DNA of 64,000 nt, taken from the NCBI RefSeq assembly GCF_028649595.1, contig NZ_JAQSLK010000007.1:1-64000 (forward strand), given 5' to 3'. The stretch is from Campylobacter magnus. GTDB taxonomy: Bacteria; Campylobacterota; Campylobacteria; Campylobacterales; Campylobacteraceae. Positions 25,898-34,418 of the stretch are shown here, one piece after another (position 1 is the stretch's first letter; every line of letters begins with the position of its first letter). Below the pieces are notes generated by a model that ran no database searches, had not been told where the DNA came from, and worked only from the letters and a program-made list of their open reading frames with translations. A program made the position numbers and the translations under genes.

Positions 25898-28317
25898 GGC
25901 TGTCCTTTTAGTCTAAGTGAGTTTAGCACCACAAGTAGCGAGCTAAACGACATCGAAATAGCAGCAAATAGCGGGATAATAAACCCAGCCATAGCTAGCG
26001 GTATGCTAAGCGCATTATAAACAAGGCTTATGAATAGATTTTCTTTTATTACTTTGAAGGTTTTTTTTGCCTGGTGTAGCGCAAAGACAAGGTCCCCCAG
26101 CTCATCACGCAGCAGCACCACATCGCTAACCCCCACGCTCACACTTGCCCCTGAGCCCATAGCAATTCCTACATTTGCGCTTTTTAAAGCCAGGATATCA
26201 TTTATCCCATCGCCTACCATTACGACATTTGCGCTTTTTTGTAGCTCTTTTATTAGCAGGGCTTTTTGCTCTGGATTTAGCTCACCGTGGCTTTCATCAA
26301 TCCCTAGTTCTCTTGCTACCTTGCTAGCTACTATTTGCTTATCTCCACTTAGCATTAGCACCTTTAATCCCATTTTTTTTAGCTCTTTTATGCTAGCTTT
26401 TGCCCCTTCTCTTAGCTCATCATCTAGAAAAAAGCGTGCTACAAGTTTGTTATCATACATAAAATAATACTCGCTGCTGCCACTGGCATCATCAGCCGTG
26501 TTAGCACCAAGGCTTTCTACAAAAGCCCTTGACCCACCTGCGATTTTTACGCCTTTATAAGTCGCAGTGATGCCCTTACCAGCGATGTTTTGGATGTTTT
26601 CTAAAATTCCCTGGTTAAACGAACTTAAAGTGCAAGTTTTTTCCAAAATATAGCTCGCTACTGCCTTGCTAATAGGATGCGTGCTAGCACTTGCTAGGGC
26701 TAGTAAAGCCTCGTCATCAAAAGGCAAAAATCTTTGCCCCTTTAGCACCTTTAAATTAGCTTTGCTTAGAGTGCCGGTTTTGTCAAAAGCGATTATATCA
26801 CACTTTGCTAGGGTTTCAAGCACTTTTGCGTCTTTAAAGACAATTGATCGTTTTGTAGAGGTTCCCATAGCCACCAAAGTAGCAATAGGCGTAGCAAGAC
26901 TAAGCGCACAAGGACAAGCGATAACTAACACGCTAATAGCCACGCCAAAAGCATTTGCCCCACTCCACGCTGAGATATTTACCACACTCCAAAAAACAAA
27001 GCTAGCCACGCAAAGAGTCAAAATAGCCCAGCCAAAGTGGCTAGAGATTTTATTTGCTAGCTCTTCAATCTCTGCCCTAGCAAAGCTAGCGTTACTTAGA
27101 AGTTTTGAGAGTTTGTTTAAAAATGAGCCTTGAAAGCTACTTGTGGCTTTGTATATCACACTACCCTCAGCGCACAAAGCCCCACTAAGCAAAGCATCAT
27201 CTTTGCTAATGCCCACAGGCACGCTCTCGCCGTTTATGCTAGAATTATCCACGCTAGCCTGCCCGCTAAGCACCACTCCATCTATCATAGCCCTCTCTCC
27301 AGAGCGTAAAAGCACAAAATCACCACTTTTTACCTCACTTACATCGCAGGGCTTAAACTCGCTAATACTAGGAATTCTAGAATTATTTTTTACGCTCATT
27401 ACTTGTTCTACAAAAAGTGAGCTTATATTTTCTAGTTCTTGGGCGGCTTTTTGCGTGGCTTTGGTTTGTAAAAACTTGCCAGCAAATATAAAAGTTACAA
27501 GCATACAAGCTGAGTCAAAATACACCTGCTCTGAGCCACTTAGCATAGCATAAACTGAGTAGAAATACACGCTTAAAATTCCTAAGCTTACATTTACATC
27601 CATGCTGATTTGGCGTAGTTTTAGCGAGCTAAGAGCCGAGCGGTAAAACACGCTTGCTGTATAAAACACAGGCGGGCTTGCTAGCACAAACTCAGCAAAA
27701 TGTAAGATTTTTTTTGCCCCAAGGCTAAGGCCCTCAAAATATCCGCTATATAGGGCAATTGCCACCCACATTATATTCATAGAACAAGCTAATGCTACGA
27801 TAAGTCTAGCGTAATACTCACGGCTTAGAGAGTTTTTTGCGCCATTAACCTCGTTAAAGGGCTTTGGGTCATAGCCTATGGCAATGATGAGATTTAGAAT
27901 ATCTTCAAGGGCTGTTTTTCGCTCATCAAATAGCACTCTAGCCTTGCTGGTTGTGGCGCTTATGTTTAGCTCCAAAACGCCTTCTAAATTGCTTAGAGCC
28001 TTTTCATTTAGCCAGATGCAAGCTGGGCAGTGGATACCTGAAATTAGCACTTCAAGCTCGCAGATAAAAGGACTATTCTCATCACGGCGCAAAAGCTTTG
28101 AGAACATCGAGCTAGCGCTTTGCTTATCAAAGTGCTTTGAGCTAGGTTTTGCTAGGTTTTGCTCGCCTTTTTTAAGCTTGGAGTAAAACTCGCTAAAGCC
28201 CTGAGATTTTAAGTAGGCATAGACATTTTTACAGCCATTACAGCAAAACTCATCGCCGTTTGCGTCTATTACCGCCTCACCCTCAAAATGCCCAGCGCAG
28301 TGCTTACAAACAAACAT
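25894..28317 (-). CDS. ccoI: Copper-type P1B ATPase CcoI/FixI for cbb3 oxidase assembly
   Basis: This 807-residue heavy-metal ATPase exports copper for the CuB site of cbb3 oxidase. The N-terminus has a cysteine-rich FixI-type domain (CKHCAGHF, FCCNGCKNVY), then an HMA domain with GIHCPACIWL. The eight-helix membrane core contains CPCALSLATP. The phosphorylation motif is DKTGTLSKA and the hinge is GDGINDILALKSANVGIAMG. A palindrome core at 27372-27384 lies in frame and encodes NSRIP at the start of the actuator domain, a variable loop where the ATPase tolerates insertion. Coupling to ccoS and the FixI-type N-terminus favour CcoI over CopA. Confidence 0.9.
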   Translation of the reverse strand: MFVCKHCAGHFEGEAVIDANGDEFCCNGCKNVYAYLKSQGFSEFYSKLKKGEQNLAKPSSKHFDKQSASSMFSKLLRRDENSPFICELEVLISGIHCPACIWLNEKALSNLEGVLELNISATTSKARVLFDERKTALEDILNLIIAIGYDPKPFNEVNGAKNSLSREYYARLIVALACSMNIMWVAIALYSGYFEGLSLGAKKILHFAEFVLASPPVFYTASVFYRSALSSLKLRQISMDVNVSLGILSVYFYSVYAMLSGSEQVYFDSACMLVTFIFAGKFLQTKATQKAAQELENISSLFVEQVMSVKNNSRIPSISEFKPCDVSEVKSGDFVLLRSGERAMIDGVVLSGQASVDNSSINGESVPVGISKDDALLSGALCAEGSVIYKATSSFQGSFLNKLSKLLSNASFARAEIEELANKISSHFGWAILTLCVASFVFWSVVNISAWSGANAFGVAISVLVIACPCALSLATPIATLVAMGTSTKRSIVFKDAKVLETLAKCDIIAFDKTGTLSKANLKVLKGQRFLPFDDEALLALASASTHPISKAVASYILEKTCTLSSFNQGILENIQNIAGKGITATYKGVKIAGGSRAFVESLGANTADDASGSSEYYFMYDNKLVARFFLDDELREGAKASIKELKKMGLKVLMLSGDKQIVASKVARELGIDESHGELNPEQKALLIKELQKSANVVMVGDGINDILALKSANVGIAMGSGASVSVGVSDVVLLRDELGDLVFALHQAKKTFKVIKENLFISLVYNALSIPLAMAGFIIPLFAAISMSFSSLLVVLNSLRLKGQP

Positions 28318-28369
28318 TTATAGCCTTTTTATTTTGATTATAGCCAAAAATAAACAATTTTTATGTAGG

Positions 28370-28640
28370 AAATTTAGAATTCACTAAAATTCGTCATTGC
28401 AGAATTCCGTCATTGCGAGCGAAGCGAAGCAATCTTTAAGGAATTCTAAATTTATCCCTAGGAATTTTAGAATTCCCTGTCATCCCACGACTTGCCTTGT
28501 GTTATCCCCCAGCTTGACCCGAGGATCTCTATATGGAATTTTAGACGGAATTTTGAATGGAATTTTAGATGGAATTTTGAATGAGATTGCTCCCTCTGCT
28601 TTGCTCCCTCGCAATGACGGAATTCCTACAATGATGGAAT
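28370..28640. repeat. Repeat block upstream of ccoI
   Basis: GTCATTGCGAGCGAAGCGAA near 28408, an inverted relative with CCCTCGCAATGACGGAATTCC ending near 28624, a CCCCCAGCTTGACCCGAGGATC hairpin half near 28506, and repeated GGAATTTTAGA(C/T)GGAATTTTGAA fragments (about 28536-28583). The block runs directly into the decayed gene at 28645. Confidence 0.8.
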
Positions 28641-28644
28641 TTTA

Positions 28645-29251
28645 GAAGATATAGCCTTACACTATGATTATAGCGAGATTGCTAATGATACAGTGCTAGA
28701 GTTTGCTAAAAGTTATTTTAAAGATAGGGCTTGCTATGGAGCGTCTAGCAAATGCGCTTGTAGATATCTACCCTAACTCACTAAGCATAAAAGAAGCCTT
28801 AGGGCTAATAGATAAGGGCTCATTAAGCGAGCATATTTTTGATATAAACTCAGCCCTTAATGGCGGGATAAACTTCCACACAAAAGCGCAAAAAGTGCTA
28901 AAATATGAAGTGGGCAAAACAAGGGTTATAGCTAGCTATAAAAGCTTTATCAAATATCTAGCAAGGGATAAAAATCATATCCTGGGCTTTGTAACACCAC
29001 AAAATAAAAGCACGAACTTTGGCGAGCTAGACTATGAGTTTCTTTTGCTACTAGATGGCAAAAACACCAAAAACGACATAGTAAAAAAACTAATAGAAAA
29101 ATGCCAAAAACAAGGCATAACCCTAAAAGAAGAAAAAGATGGCAAGATTGTCAGCTACAAAACAGTAGCCGAGCAGCAAGCGTATCTTAATAAAGCAGTA
29201 GATATCTTCGCTAAGGGCTTGGAAGATTATTTTATGTTTGAGGAATTCTAG
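28645..29251 (+). pseudogene. Decayed methyltransferase-regulatory-domain protein, 5' truncated and frameshifted
   Basis: One frame from 28645 reads coding-like sequence (EDIALHYDYSEIANDTVLEF, then AKSYFKDR) and ends by stop. A second frame continues from about 28733 (MERLANALVDIYPNSLSIKEAL) to a stop at 29251. The later part, with LARDKNHILGFVTPQN, NFGELDYEFLLLLDG and a following helical segment, resembles the C-terminal regulatory domain found on some SAM-dependent methyltransferases. The catalytic N-terminus is missing; a repeat block abuts the break. The final stop TAG comes from a GGAATTCTAGAATTCC palindrome. Two breaks and no start codon with a ribosome site argue for a remnant. Confidence 0.6.
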
Positions 29252-29758
29252 AATTCCCTGCGTCATTGCAAGCGAGCAAAGCAACCGAAGCAATCTCGTT
29301 CAAAATTCCGTCTAAAATTCCGTCATCTAGGGGGAGAATTCTAAATTTTAGCGGGGTTTTAGGGGCGGCAGCCCCTAAGGGTTTAGGGCGTAGCCCTTAT
29401 AAAATTTGCGAGCTAGGCTAGATTTATCTAGCCTAAAAGCGAGCAAAATTCTAGAATTCCTAAGGCAAATTCTAGAATTCCCACGCTAAAATCTAGAATT
29501 CCTAAGAATAAATTTAGAATTCCTAGAGATTGCTTCGCTTCGCTTGCAATGACGGCGATTTTGAACGAGATTGCTTCGGTCGCTTTGCTCCCTCGCAATG
29601 ACAGAATTCTAGAATTCCTACTATTAGAGATCCCCCGATCAAGTCGGGGGATGGCACAAGGCTTGGGAATTCTAGAATTCTTAAATGATATAAACGCAAA
29701 AAGCCCATAGAAATTTTAGATTTTATTCTAGGGAATTCTAGTTTTTGTCTTAGGAATT
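29238..29758. repeat. Intergenic repeat block before fliI
   Basis: The block contains a palindrome at about 29242-29257, GTCATTGCAAGCGAGCAAAG near 29270, the three-hairpin element copy c at 29347-29450, two inverted relatives of the GCGAAGCGAAGC family at about 29526-29605, a CCCCCGATCAAGTCGGGGG hairpin near 29633, and the composite cassette copy 2 at 29627-29720. The last palindrome half joins the fliI stop codon. No gene is seen. Confidence 0.85.
29347..29450 (+). repeat. Three-hairpin repeat element, copy c
   Basis: Nearly identical to the core of copy a at 8857-8965, with all three stem-loops intact, but lacking the AAAAACGCAGATAAAGCAAG leader. Confidence 0.85.
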
Positions 29759-31060
29759 CTAGTTTATCTGCTCTAAGATTTTGACTGTATCTGCGATAGT
29801 ATACCCAGCAGTGGAGTCTTGGCGGATAAAATCATCCATAAAGGCTTTTTTGGCTATTGCCATATCAAGTTCTTTATCCGAGCCCTTTTGATACGCGCCT
29901 ATGCGGATTAGCACTTCATTTTCTTTTAGCATTGAGTAGTAGCGTTTAAACTTTCTAGCATTTGCTCTGTGCTCTGGTGTGGTTACATCGCCCATTACAC
30001 GGCTTGCTGAGTTTAGGATATTTATAGGCGGATAAATGCCATAGTCAGTAAGCGAGCGGTCAAGCACGATATGCCCGTCCAAAATCGAGCGACTTTGATC
30101 AGCGATAGGATCACTCATGTCATCGCCCTCTACAAGCACGGTAAAAAAGGCTGTAATTGAGCCCTGACCTTCTTCTTTGCCAGCCCTTTCCATGAGCTGC
30201 GGCAGCAAGGTTAGCGAGCTAGGCGGATAGCCTTTGCTAGTCGGTGGCTCACCAAGGGCTAGGCCTATCTCACGCTGAGCCATAGCAAAGCGAGTTACGC
30301 TATCCATGATAAATAGCACATCGTGGCCTTTGTTTTTAAAGTACTCAGCCACGCTCATCGCACAAAAGGCTCCGTATTTTCGCATAAGCGAGCTATCATC
30401 GCTAGTAGCTACCACCATAACAGTGCCCAAAAGGTCTCCGCCAAGGTTTTTTTGTATAAACTCAGGCACCTCACGCCCACGCTCGCCGATAAGCGCAACT
30501 ACCTTAATCGGTGCTACGCAGTGCTTTACGATCATACCCATTAGAGTGCTTTTTCCCACGCCTGAGCCTGCAAAAATGCCTAGTTTTTGCCCCTTACCGC
30601 AGGTCAAAAGCCCATCAATTGCCTTAACTCCCACGCTAAAAGGCTCATCAATTAGCCCACGCTTCATCGCATCAATGGGCGCTTTCATAATAGGCACACG
30701 CTCAGTAGAAAAAATCGGCCCTTTGCCGTCCTTTGGTCGCATAAAGGGATCTACCACTCGCCCCAAAAGTCCCTCACCAACTGGTATACTCATACCAATA
30801 TCACTAGCATAAACTCTCTCACCTATCTTAAAGCCCTCTACAAAGCCAAAGGGCGAGACAGAAGCACCGCCCTCATAAATCTGCGTAACCATACCAAGCT
30901 GACCAGCACCAGAGCCTTCAATCTGGACTATATCGCCAATTCCAGCATCTAGGGCTGAGACCTCTAGCATATTTGCGCTGATTTTAGTAATAACGCCAAA
31001 AGAGCCACTAAGGTTTATTTTGGCTGAGTTTAGCTTGTTTTTAAGGAGTTCTAGCGACAT
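29759..31060 (-). CDS. fliI: Flagellum-specific ATPase FliI
   Basis: This 433-residue hexameric ATPase powers the flagellar type III export gate. It is related to the F1 beta subunit: GEGLLGRVVDPFMRPKDG, Walker A GIFAGSGVGKSTLMG near residue 160, GERGREVPEF, MDSVTRFAMAQREIGLALGE split around the Walker B aspartate, and PPTSKGYPPSS. The C-terminal ALxRIGAYQKGSDKELD pattern distinguishes FliI from ATP synthase. In C. jejuni fliI also lies beside folE. Here a toxin-antitoxin pair lies between them, 18 bp upstream of fliI. The stop codon TAG begins a repeat (TAGAATTCC). Confidence 0.95.
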   Translation of the reverse strand: MSLELLKNKLNSAKINLSGSFGVITKISANMLEVSALDAGIGDIVQIEGSGAGQLGMVTQIYEGGASVSPFGFVEGFKIGERVYASDIGMSIPVGEGLLGRVVDPFMRPKDGKGPIFSTERVPIMKAPIDAMKRGLIDEPFSVGVKAIDGLLTCGKGQKLGIFAGSGVGKSTLMGMIVKHCVAPIKVVALIGERGREVPEFIQKNLGGDLLGTVMVVATSDDSSLMRKYGAFCAMSVAEYFKNKGHDVLFIMDSVTRFAMAQREIGLALGEPPTSKGYPPSSLTLLPQLMERAGKEEGQGSITAFFTVLVEGDDMSDPIADQSRSILDGHIVLDRSLTDYGIYPPINILNSASRVMGDVTTPEHRANARKFKRYYSMLKENEVLIRIGAYQKGSDKELDMAIAKKAFMDDFIRQDSTAGYTIADTVKILEQIN

Positions 31061-31078
31061 TTTATTACCTATTTTTGC

Positions 31079-31363
31079 CTAAAAAATCATCTTTGGTTCA
31101 TTTTCTTTGTATATATAAAGAACTTTTATTGTGTCATTTTCTATTTTAAAAACTATAATGTAGCCTTTAAATATCAAATCTCTTATGCTTTCATCATTTG
31201 CTAGCGTGCTTTTGCGGCAGCGTTTAGGCATAAAATCAAGAGAGCTAATTTTATCAATAATGTCATTTTTGAATTTTTCAGCCCTCTCAAGGCTATCTAG
31301 CGCAATAAAGCTCTCTATATCGTTTAAAGCTTTGATAAATCTATCATCAAACTCAAATTTCAT
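31079..31363 (-). CDS. RelE/ParE superfamily toxin
   Basis: This 94-residue basic protein has the toxin-fold pattern: an N-terminal strand (MKFEFDDRFIKALNDIESFI), two helices (ERAEKFKNDIIDKISSLDFMPKR in the middle), a strand DLIFKGYIIVFKIEND and the final strand IKVLYIYKENE. It would poison either translation (RelE) or gyrase (ParE); the length and the lack of the RelE C-terminal catalytic basic residues lean to ParE, with low certainty. It overlaps the antitoxin gene by four bases. Unusually, the pair is embedded between folE and fliI on the same strand. Confidence 0.75.
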   Translation of the reverse strand: MKFEFDDRFIKALNDIESFIALDSLERAEKFKNDIIDKISSLDFMPKRCRKSTLANDESIRDLIFKGYIIVFKIENDTIKVLYIYKENEPKMIF

Positions 31364-31524
31364 TGCCCACTAGCTTTTTTTTGATATTTTTTGCGAAGTT
31401 CCTCAATGTGCTTGTCCTGTAAAGACTTAAATTCTTCAAAAGTATAAGTCTTAGCCTCACCTCGCTCGTGACTTTCTAAAATTTCAGCTAATTTTTGCTT
31501 ATGGAATTCTAGATTTTGGTTCAT
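31360..31524 (-). CDS. Antitoxin of the RelE/ParE-like pair, 54 residues
   Basis: A short frame beginning MNQNLEFHKQKLAEIL and ending in KKYQKKASGQ. It is charged and helical, as expected for an antitoxin, with the acidic motif ESHERGEAKTYTFEEFKSL in the middle. It overlaps the toxin start by four bases (ATGA) and begins 11 bp after the folE stop codon. Codons 4 to 6 (NLEF) are written as AATCTAGAATTC, the core of the genome repeat. No separate DNA-binding domain is evident in so short a protein, so autoregulation is uncertain. Confidence 0.7.
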   Translation of the reverse strand: MNQNLEFHKQKLAEILESHERGEAKTYTFEEFKSLQDKHIEELRKKYQKKASGQ

Positions 31525-31534
31525 TTTCTAGCCT

Positions 31535-32089
31535 TTATCTTATTTTAATTAGATCAAAAAACTCTTTTCTTGTTCGCTCATCTTTTATAAATCTGCCACG
31601 CAGGGCTGAGGTGCTTGTAATAGAGTTTATTTTTTGAACTCCACGCATTTCCATGCACATGTGGCGTGCTTCTATCATCACGCCCACGCCTTTTGGTGCA
31701 AGGCAGTCTTGTAAGGCACTTGCGATTTGTTCTGTCATTTGCTCTTGGATTTGAAGGCGGCGAGCGAAAATATTTACCATGCGTGGGATTTTAGATAGCC
31801 CCACGACCTTGCCATTTGGTATGTAGGCCACATGCGCTTTGCCGATTATCGGCAGCAAATGATGCTCACAAAGGCTGTAAAACTCAATGTCTTTAATAAG
31901 CACCATTTCACTTGCCGAGCTTGTAAATAAAGCAGAGCCTAGCACTTCTTTTGGATCTTCTTTATAGCCACTTGTTAAAAAATCAAAGGCCTTTGAAACT
32001 CTTTTTGGTGTATCAAGCAAGCCCTCACGCTCAGGGTCTTCGCCAAGCAAAGAAAGGAATTCTCTAACTAAATTTTCTTTTTTATCCAT
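31535..32089 (-). CDS. folE: GTP cyclohydrolase I
   Basis: This 184-residue enzyme opens the guanine ring of GTP to give 7,8-dihydroneopterin triphosphate for folate (and, in bacteria with QueD, queuosine) synthesis. Motifs are [32 protein letters not shown] with zinc-binding Cys and His, [22 protein letters not shown] and [12 protein letters not shown] with the second zinc cysteine. Length is typical. queE and queD are encoded 8-9 kb away in the same window. It is divergent from tig. Confidence 0.95.
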   Translation of the reverse strand: MDKKENLVREFLSLLGEDPEREGLLDTPKRVSKAFDFLTSGYKEDPKEVLGSALFTSSASEMVLIKDIEFYSLCEHHLLPIIGKAHVAYIPNGKVVGLSKIPRMVNIFARRLQIQEQMTEQIASALQDCLAPKGVGVMIEARHMCMEMRGVQKINSITSTSALRGRFIKDERTRKEFFDLIKIR

Positions 32090-32142
32090 GTTAAAACCTT
32101 ATAAAATTTTTAGCATTTTACAATAATTTGCTTTGTTTATGT

Positions 32143-32148
32143 TAAAAT
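32143..32148 (+). promoter_or_regulatory. Probable -10 box for tig-clpP
   Basis: TAAAAT after ATTTGCTTTGTTTATGT, about 57 bp before the tig start codon. The intervening leader is AT-rich. Confidence 0.4.
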
Positions 32149-32204
32149 AAAGCAAAATTTTGCTAAGATTTTGGCAATTTTTATTTCTAAAAAAAGGTAA
32201 AAGC

Positions 32205-33668
32205 ATGCAAGTAAACGCAAAAAATGTAAACAAAGCAAACGCAAAGGTAAGCGCAACAATCAGTGCTGATGTGCTTGAAGCAAAAGTAAATCAGCTAGCC
32301 AAAGAAGCAGCAAAAACAGCAAATATCGCAGGTTTTCGCAAGGGTCATGTCCCAGCTTCTTTGATGCTACAAAAATACCGCAAAGAAATAGAAGGTGATG
32401 CCAAAAACAGAGTGCTAGGCGATATAGTAGGTGATGGTTTAAAAGAACTTGGCAAAAGCCTAAATGATACTATTGGCGAGCCGCTTGTTACTAAATTTGA
32501 TGAGAAAGACGGCAATATTGATGTAGAAATTACAATTTCTTTTCGCCCAGAAGTAGATATAAAAGGCTATGAGAGCTTGCTTCCAGCTTATGAGGCACCA
32601 AAAGTAGAACAAAAAGAAATCGATGAGCGCATTGATAATATGCTAAAAATGTTTGGTAGTTTAGAGAAATCAAGCAAAAAAGAACTAGGCAAAGGCGATT
32701 TTGCTAAGTTTGACTTTGAGGGCTTTGTAGATGGCAAGGCTTTTGAGGGTGGCAAGGCTGAAAACTACATCCTAGAAATCGGCTCAGGTCAGTTTATCCC
32801 AGGCTTTGAAGATGGTATGATAGGACTAAAAGTGGGTGAAGAGCGTGATGTAAAAGTAACATTTCCGGCTGAGTATGGCGCAACTCACCTGGCAGGCAAA
32901 GACGCTGTATTTAAAGTAAAACTACACGAAATAGGGGAGCAAAAAAAGGCTGAGCTAAACGAAGAAACGCTTAAAAAAATCATGCCAAACGAGCAAAACC
33001 CAAGTAAAGAAATGCTAGAAGCTAGCATAAAAGATCAAATCCGCACTAGCAAGTTTATAACTCTGCTGAATGGAGAGATAAAAGATAAATTTGCCCAGGC
33101 TTTGACAAAGAAATTTAACTTTGATTTGCCAGAAAATATCGTAGATCAAGAAATGAATGTTCGTTTCCGCAACGACTGGTATAGCTTTAGCGATGATGAG
33201 CGTAAAAAATATCAAGAAGATAAAAAAGCCCTTGAAGCTAAACTTGAGAGCTACAAAGAAGAGGCTAGCAATAGCGTTAAGCTAACTTTCATCATCGATG
33301 AGCTAGCAAAGGTAAATAAAATCGAAGTAAGCGACCAAGAGCTAATCCAAACTATATATATGGAAGCATACCGCAGTGGCAGAAATCCAAAAGAGCATAT
33401 GGAATACTACAAAAAGAACGGCATGCTACCAGCTGTAAAAATGGCTATAGTTGAAGAAAAGCTATTTTTACACCTTTTCCCACTACCAGAAGATGAGCAA
33501 ATAGAAAAAGCTAAAAAAGCTAGCAGCGTTAAAAAAGCAGCTGAGTCAAAGGCTACAAAAGCAGAACCAAAGGCAGCCGAGAAAAAACCAGCTGCTAAAA
33601 AAGCTGCTAGCACAGAAAACGCAGAAGAAAAGCCAAAACGCGGTAGAAAGAAAAAAGAGGAAGAATAA
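32205..33668 (+). CDS. tig: Trigger factor, with a long basic C-terminal tail
   Basis: This 487-residue ribosome-bound chaperone and prolyl isomerase folds nascent chains. I chose ATG 32205, which follows AAAAAAAGGTAAAAGC; an earlier in-frame ATG would add 15 unrelated residues. The ribosome-binding domain contains [10 protein letters not shown] (the GFRxGxxP signature), the FKBP-type domain begins near residue 150 ([30 protein letters not shown]), and the helical C-domain follows. From about residue 434 to the end the protein is a low-complexity Lys/Ala/Glu tail ending RGRKKKEEE, which is not part of the standard fold and makes it longer than the usual 430-445 residues. It shares one base with clpP (TAATG). 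Confidence 0.93.
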   Translation: MQVNAKNVNKANAKVSATISADVLEAKVNQLAKEAAKTANIAGFRKGHVPASLMLQKYRKEIEGDAKNRVLGDIVGDGLKELGKSLNDTIGEPLVTKFDEKDGNIDVEITISFRPEVDIKGYESLLPAYEAPKVEQKEIDERIDNMLKMFGSLEKSSKKELGKGDFAKFDFEGFVDGKAFEGGKAENYILEIGSGQFIPGFEDGMIGLKVGEERDVKVTFPAEYGATHLAGKDAVFKVKLHEIGEQKKAELNEETLKKIMPNEQNPSKEMLEASIKDQIRTSKFITLLNGEIKDKFAQALTKKFNFDLPENIVDQEMNVRFRNDWYSFSDDERKKYQEDKKALEAKLESYKEEASNSVKLTFIIDELAKVNKIEVSDQELIQTIYMEAYRSGRNPKEHMEYYKKNGMLPAVKMAIVEEKLFLHLFPLPEDEQIEKAKKASSVKKAAESKATKAEPKAAEKKPAAKKAASTENAEEKPKRGRKKKEEE

Positions 33669-34267
33669 TGAGCTACCTAGTCCCTACCGTAATCGAACGC
33701 ACCAGCAAGGGCGAGAGAGCTTATGATATTTACTCGCGTTTGCTTAAAGACCGCATTATCATGCTAAGTGGCGAAATAGACGATCAGGTCTCAAGCGCAG
33801 TTGTAGCACAAATGCTGTTTTTAGAAGCAGAAGATCCAGATAGAGATATTTATTTATACATAAATAGCCCAGGCGGCGTGGTTACTAGCGGACTTAGCAT
33901 TTATGATACGATGAACTACATTAAGCCTGATATCTGTACCATTTGTATAGGTCAGGCTGCTAGTATGGGAGCGTTTTTGCTAAGCTGTGGGGCAAAGGGC
34001 AAACGCTACGCCCTACCAAACGCTCGTATCATGATACACCAGCCATTAGGTGGAGCAAGAGGACAAGCTACTGATATAGAAATCCAAGCAAAAGAAATAT
34101 TGCGCCTAAAAGAAGTGCTAAATGGAGTTCTAGCTCAAAACACAGGACAAAAGCTAGCAAAAATCGTAAAAGATACTGATAGAGACTTTTTCATGAGTGC
34201 TGCTGAGGCTTGTGAATACGGCATTATAGATAGTGTATTAGAAAGATCAGTAGATAAATCAATCTAG
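33668..34267 (+). CDS. clpP: ATP-dependent Clp protease proteolytic subunit
   Basis: This 199-residue serine protease forms the tetradecameric barrel used with ClpX or ClpA. The catalytic triad is Ser99 in [11 protein letters not shown], His124 in [12 protein letters not shown] and the aspartate in [11 protein letters not shown]. The N-terminus [20 protein letters not shown] matches other Campylobacter ClpP. It follows tig directly, as in most bacteria. The stop codon TAG lies inside a CTAGAATTCC repeat. Confidence 0.96.
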   Translation: MSYLVPTVIERTSKGERAYDIYSRLLKDRIIMLSGEIDDQVSSAVVAQMLFLEAEDPDRDIYLYINSPGGVVTSGLSIYDTMNYIKPDICTICIGQAASMGAFLLSCGAKGKRYALPNARIMIHQPLGGARGQATDIEIQAKEILRLKEVLNGVLAQNTGQKLAKIVKDTDRDFFMSAAEACEYGIIDSVLERSVDKSI

Positions 34268-34390
34268 AATTCCTAGGAATTCTAGATTTTAAATTTAGGA
34301 ATTCTAGGTTAGGAATTCTAGTTTAAGGAATTCTAGTTCAAGGAATTCTAGTTTAAGAAATTCTAGTTTAAGAAATTCTAGAATTCCTAG
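34263..34390. repeat. Tandem array of 15-bp GGAATTCTAGTTTAA units
   Basis: Units begin at 34298, 34312, 34327, 34342, 34357 and 34372, spaced 14-15 bp apart. The last two change GGAATT to GAAATT. The array is bounded by full CTAGAATTCC palindromes and lies between clpP and the GGDEF-like gene. The long leucine-rich open frame on the opposite strand is an artefact of this array. Confidence 0.85.
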
Positions 34391-34418
34391 CAATAAAATA
34401 AAAAAATAAAGGACGCTT

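Noticed and set aside
28397-28645. Open frame of 82 codons on the plus strand
   Set aside because: It covers only repeat families, with peptide GILDGILNG made by repeated GGAATTTTAGA units; not a gene.
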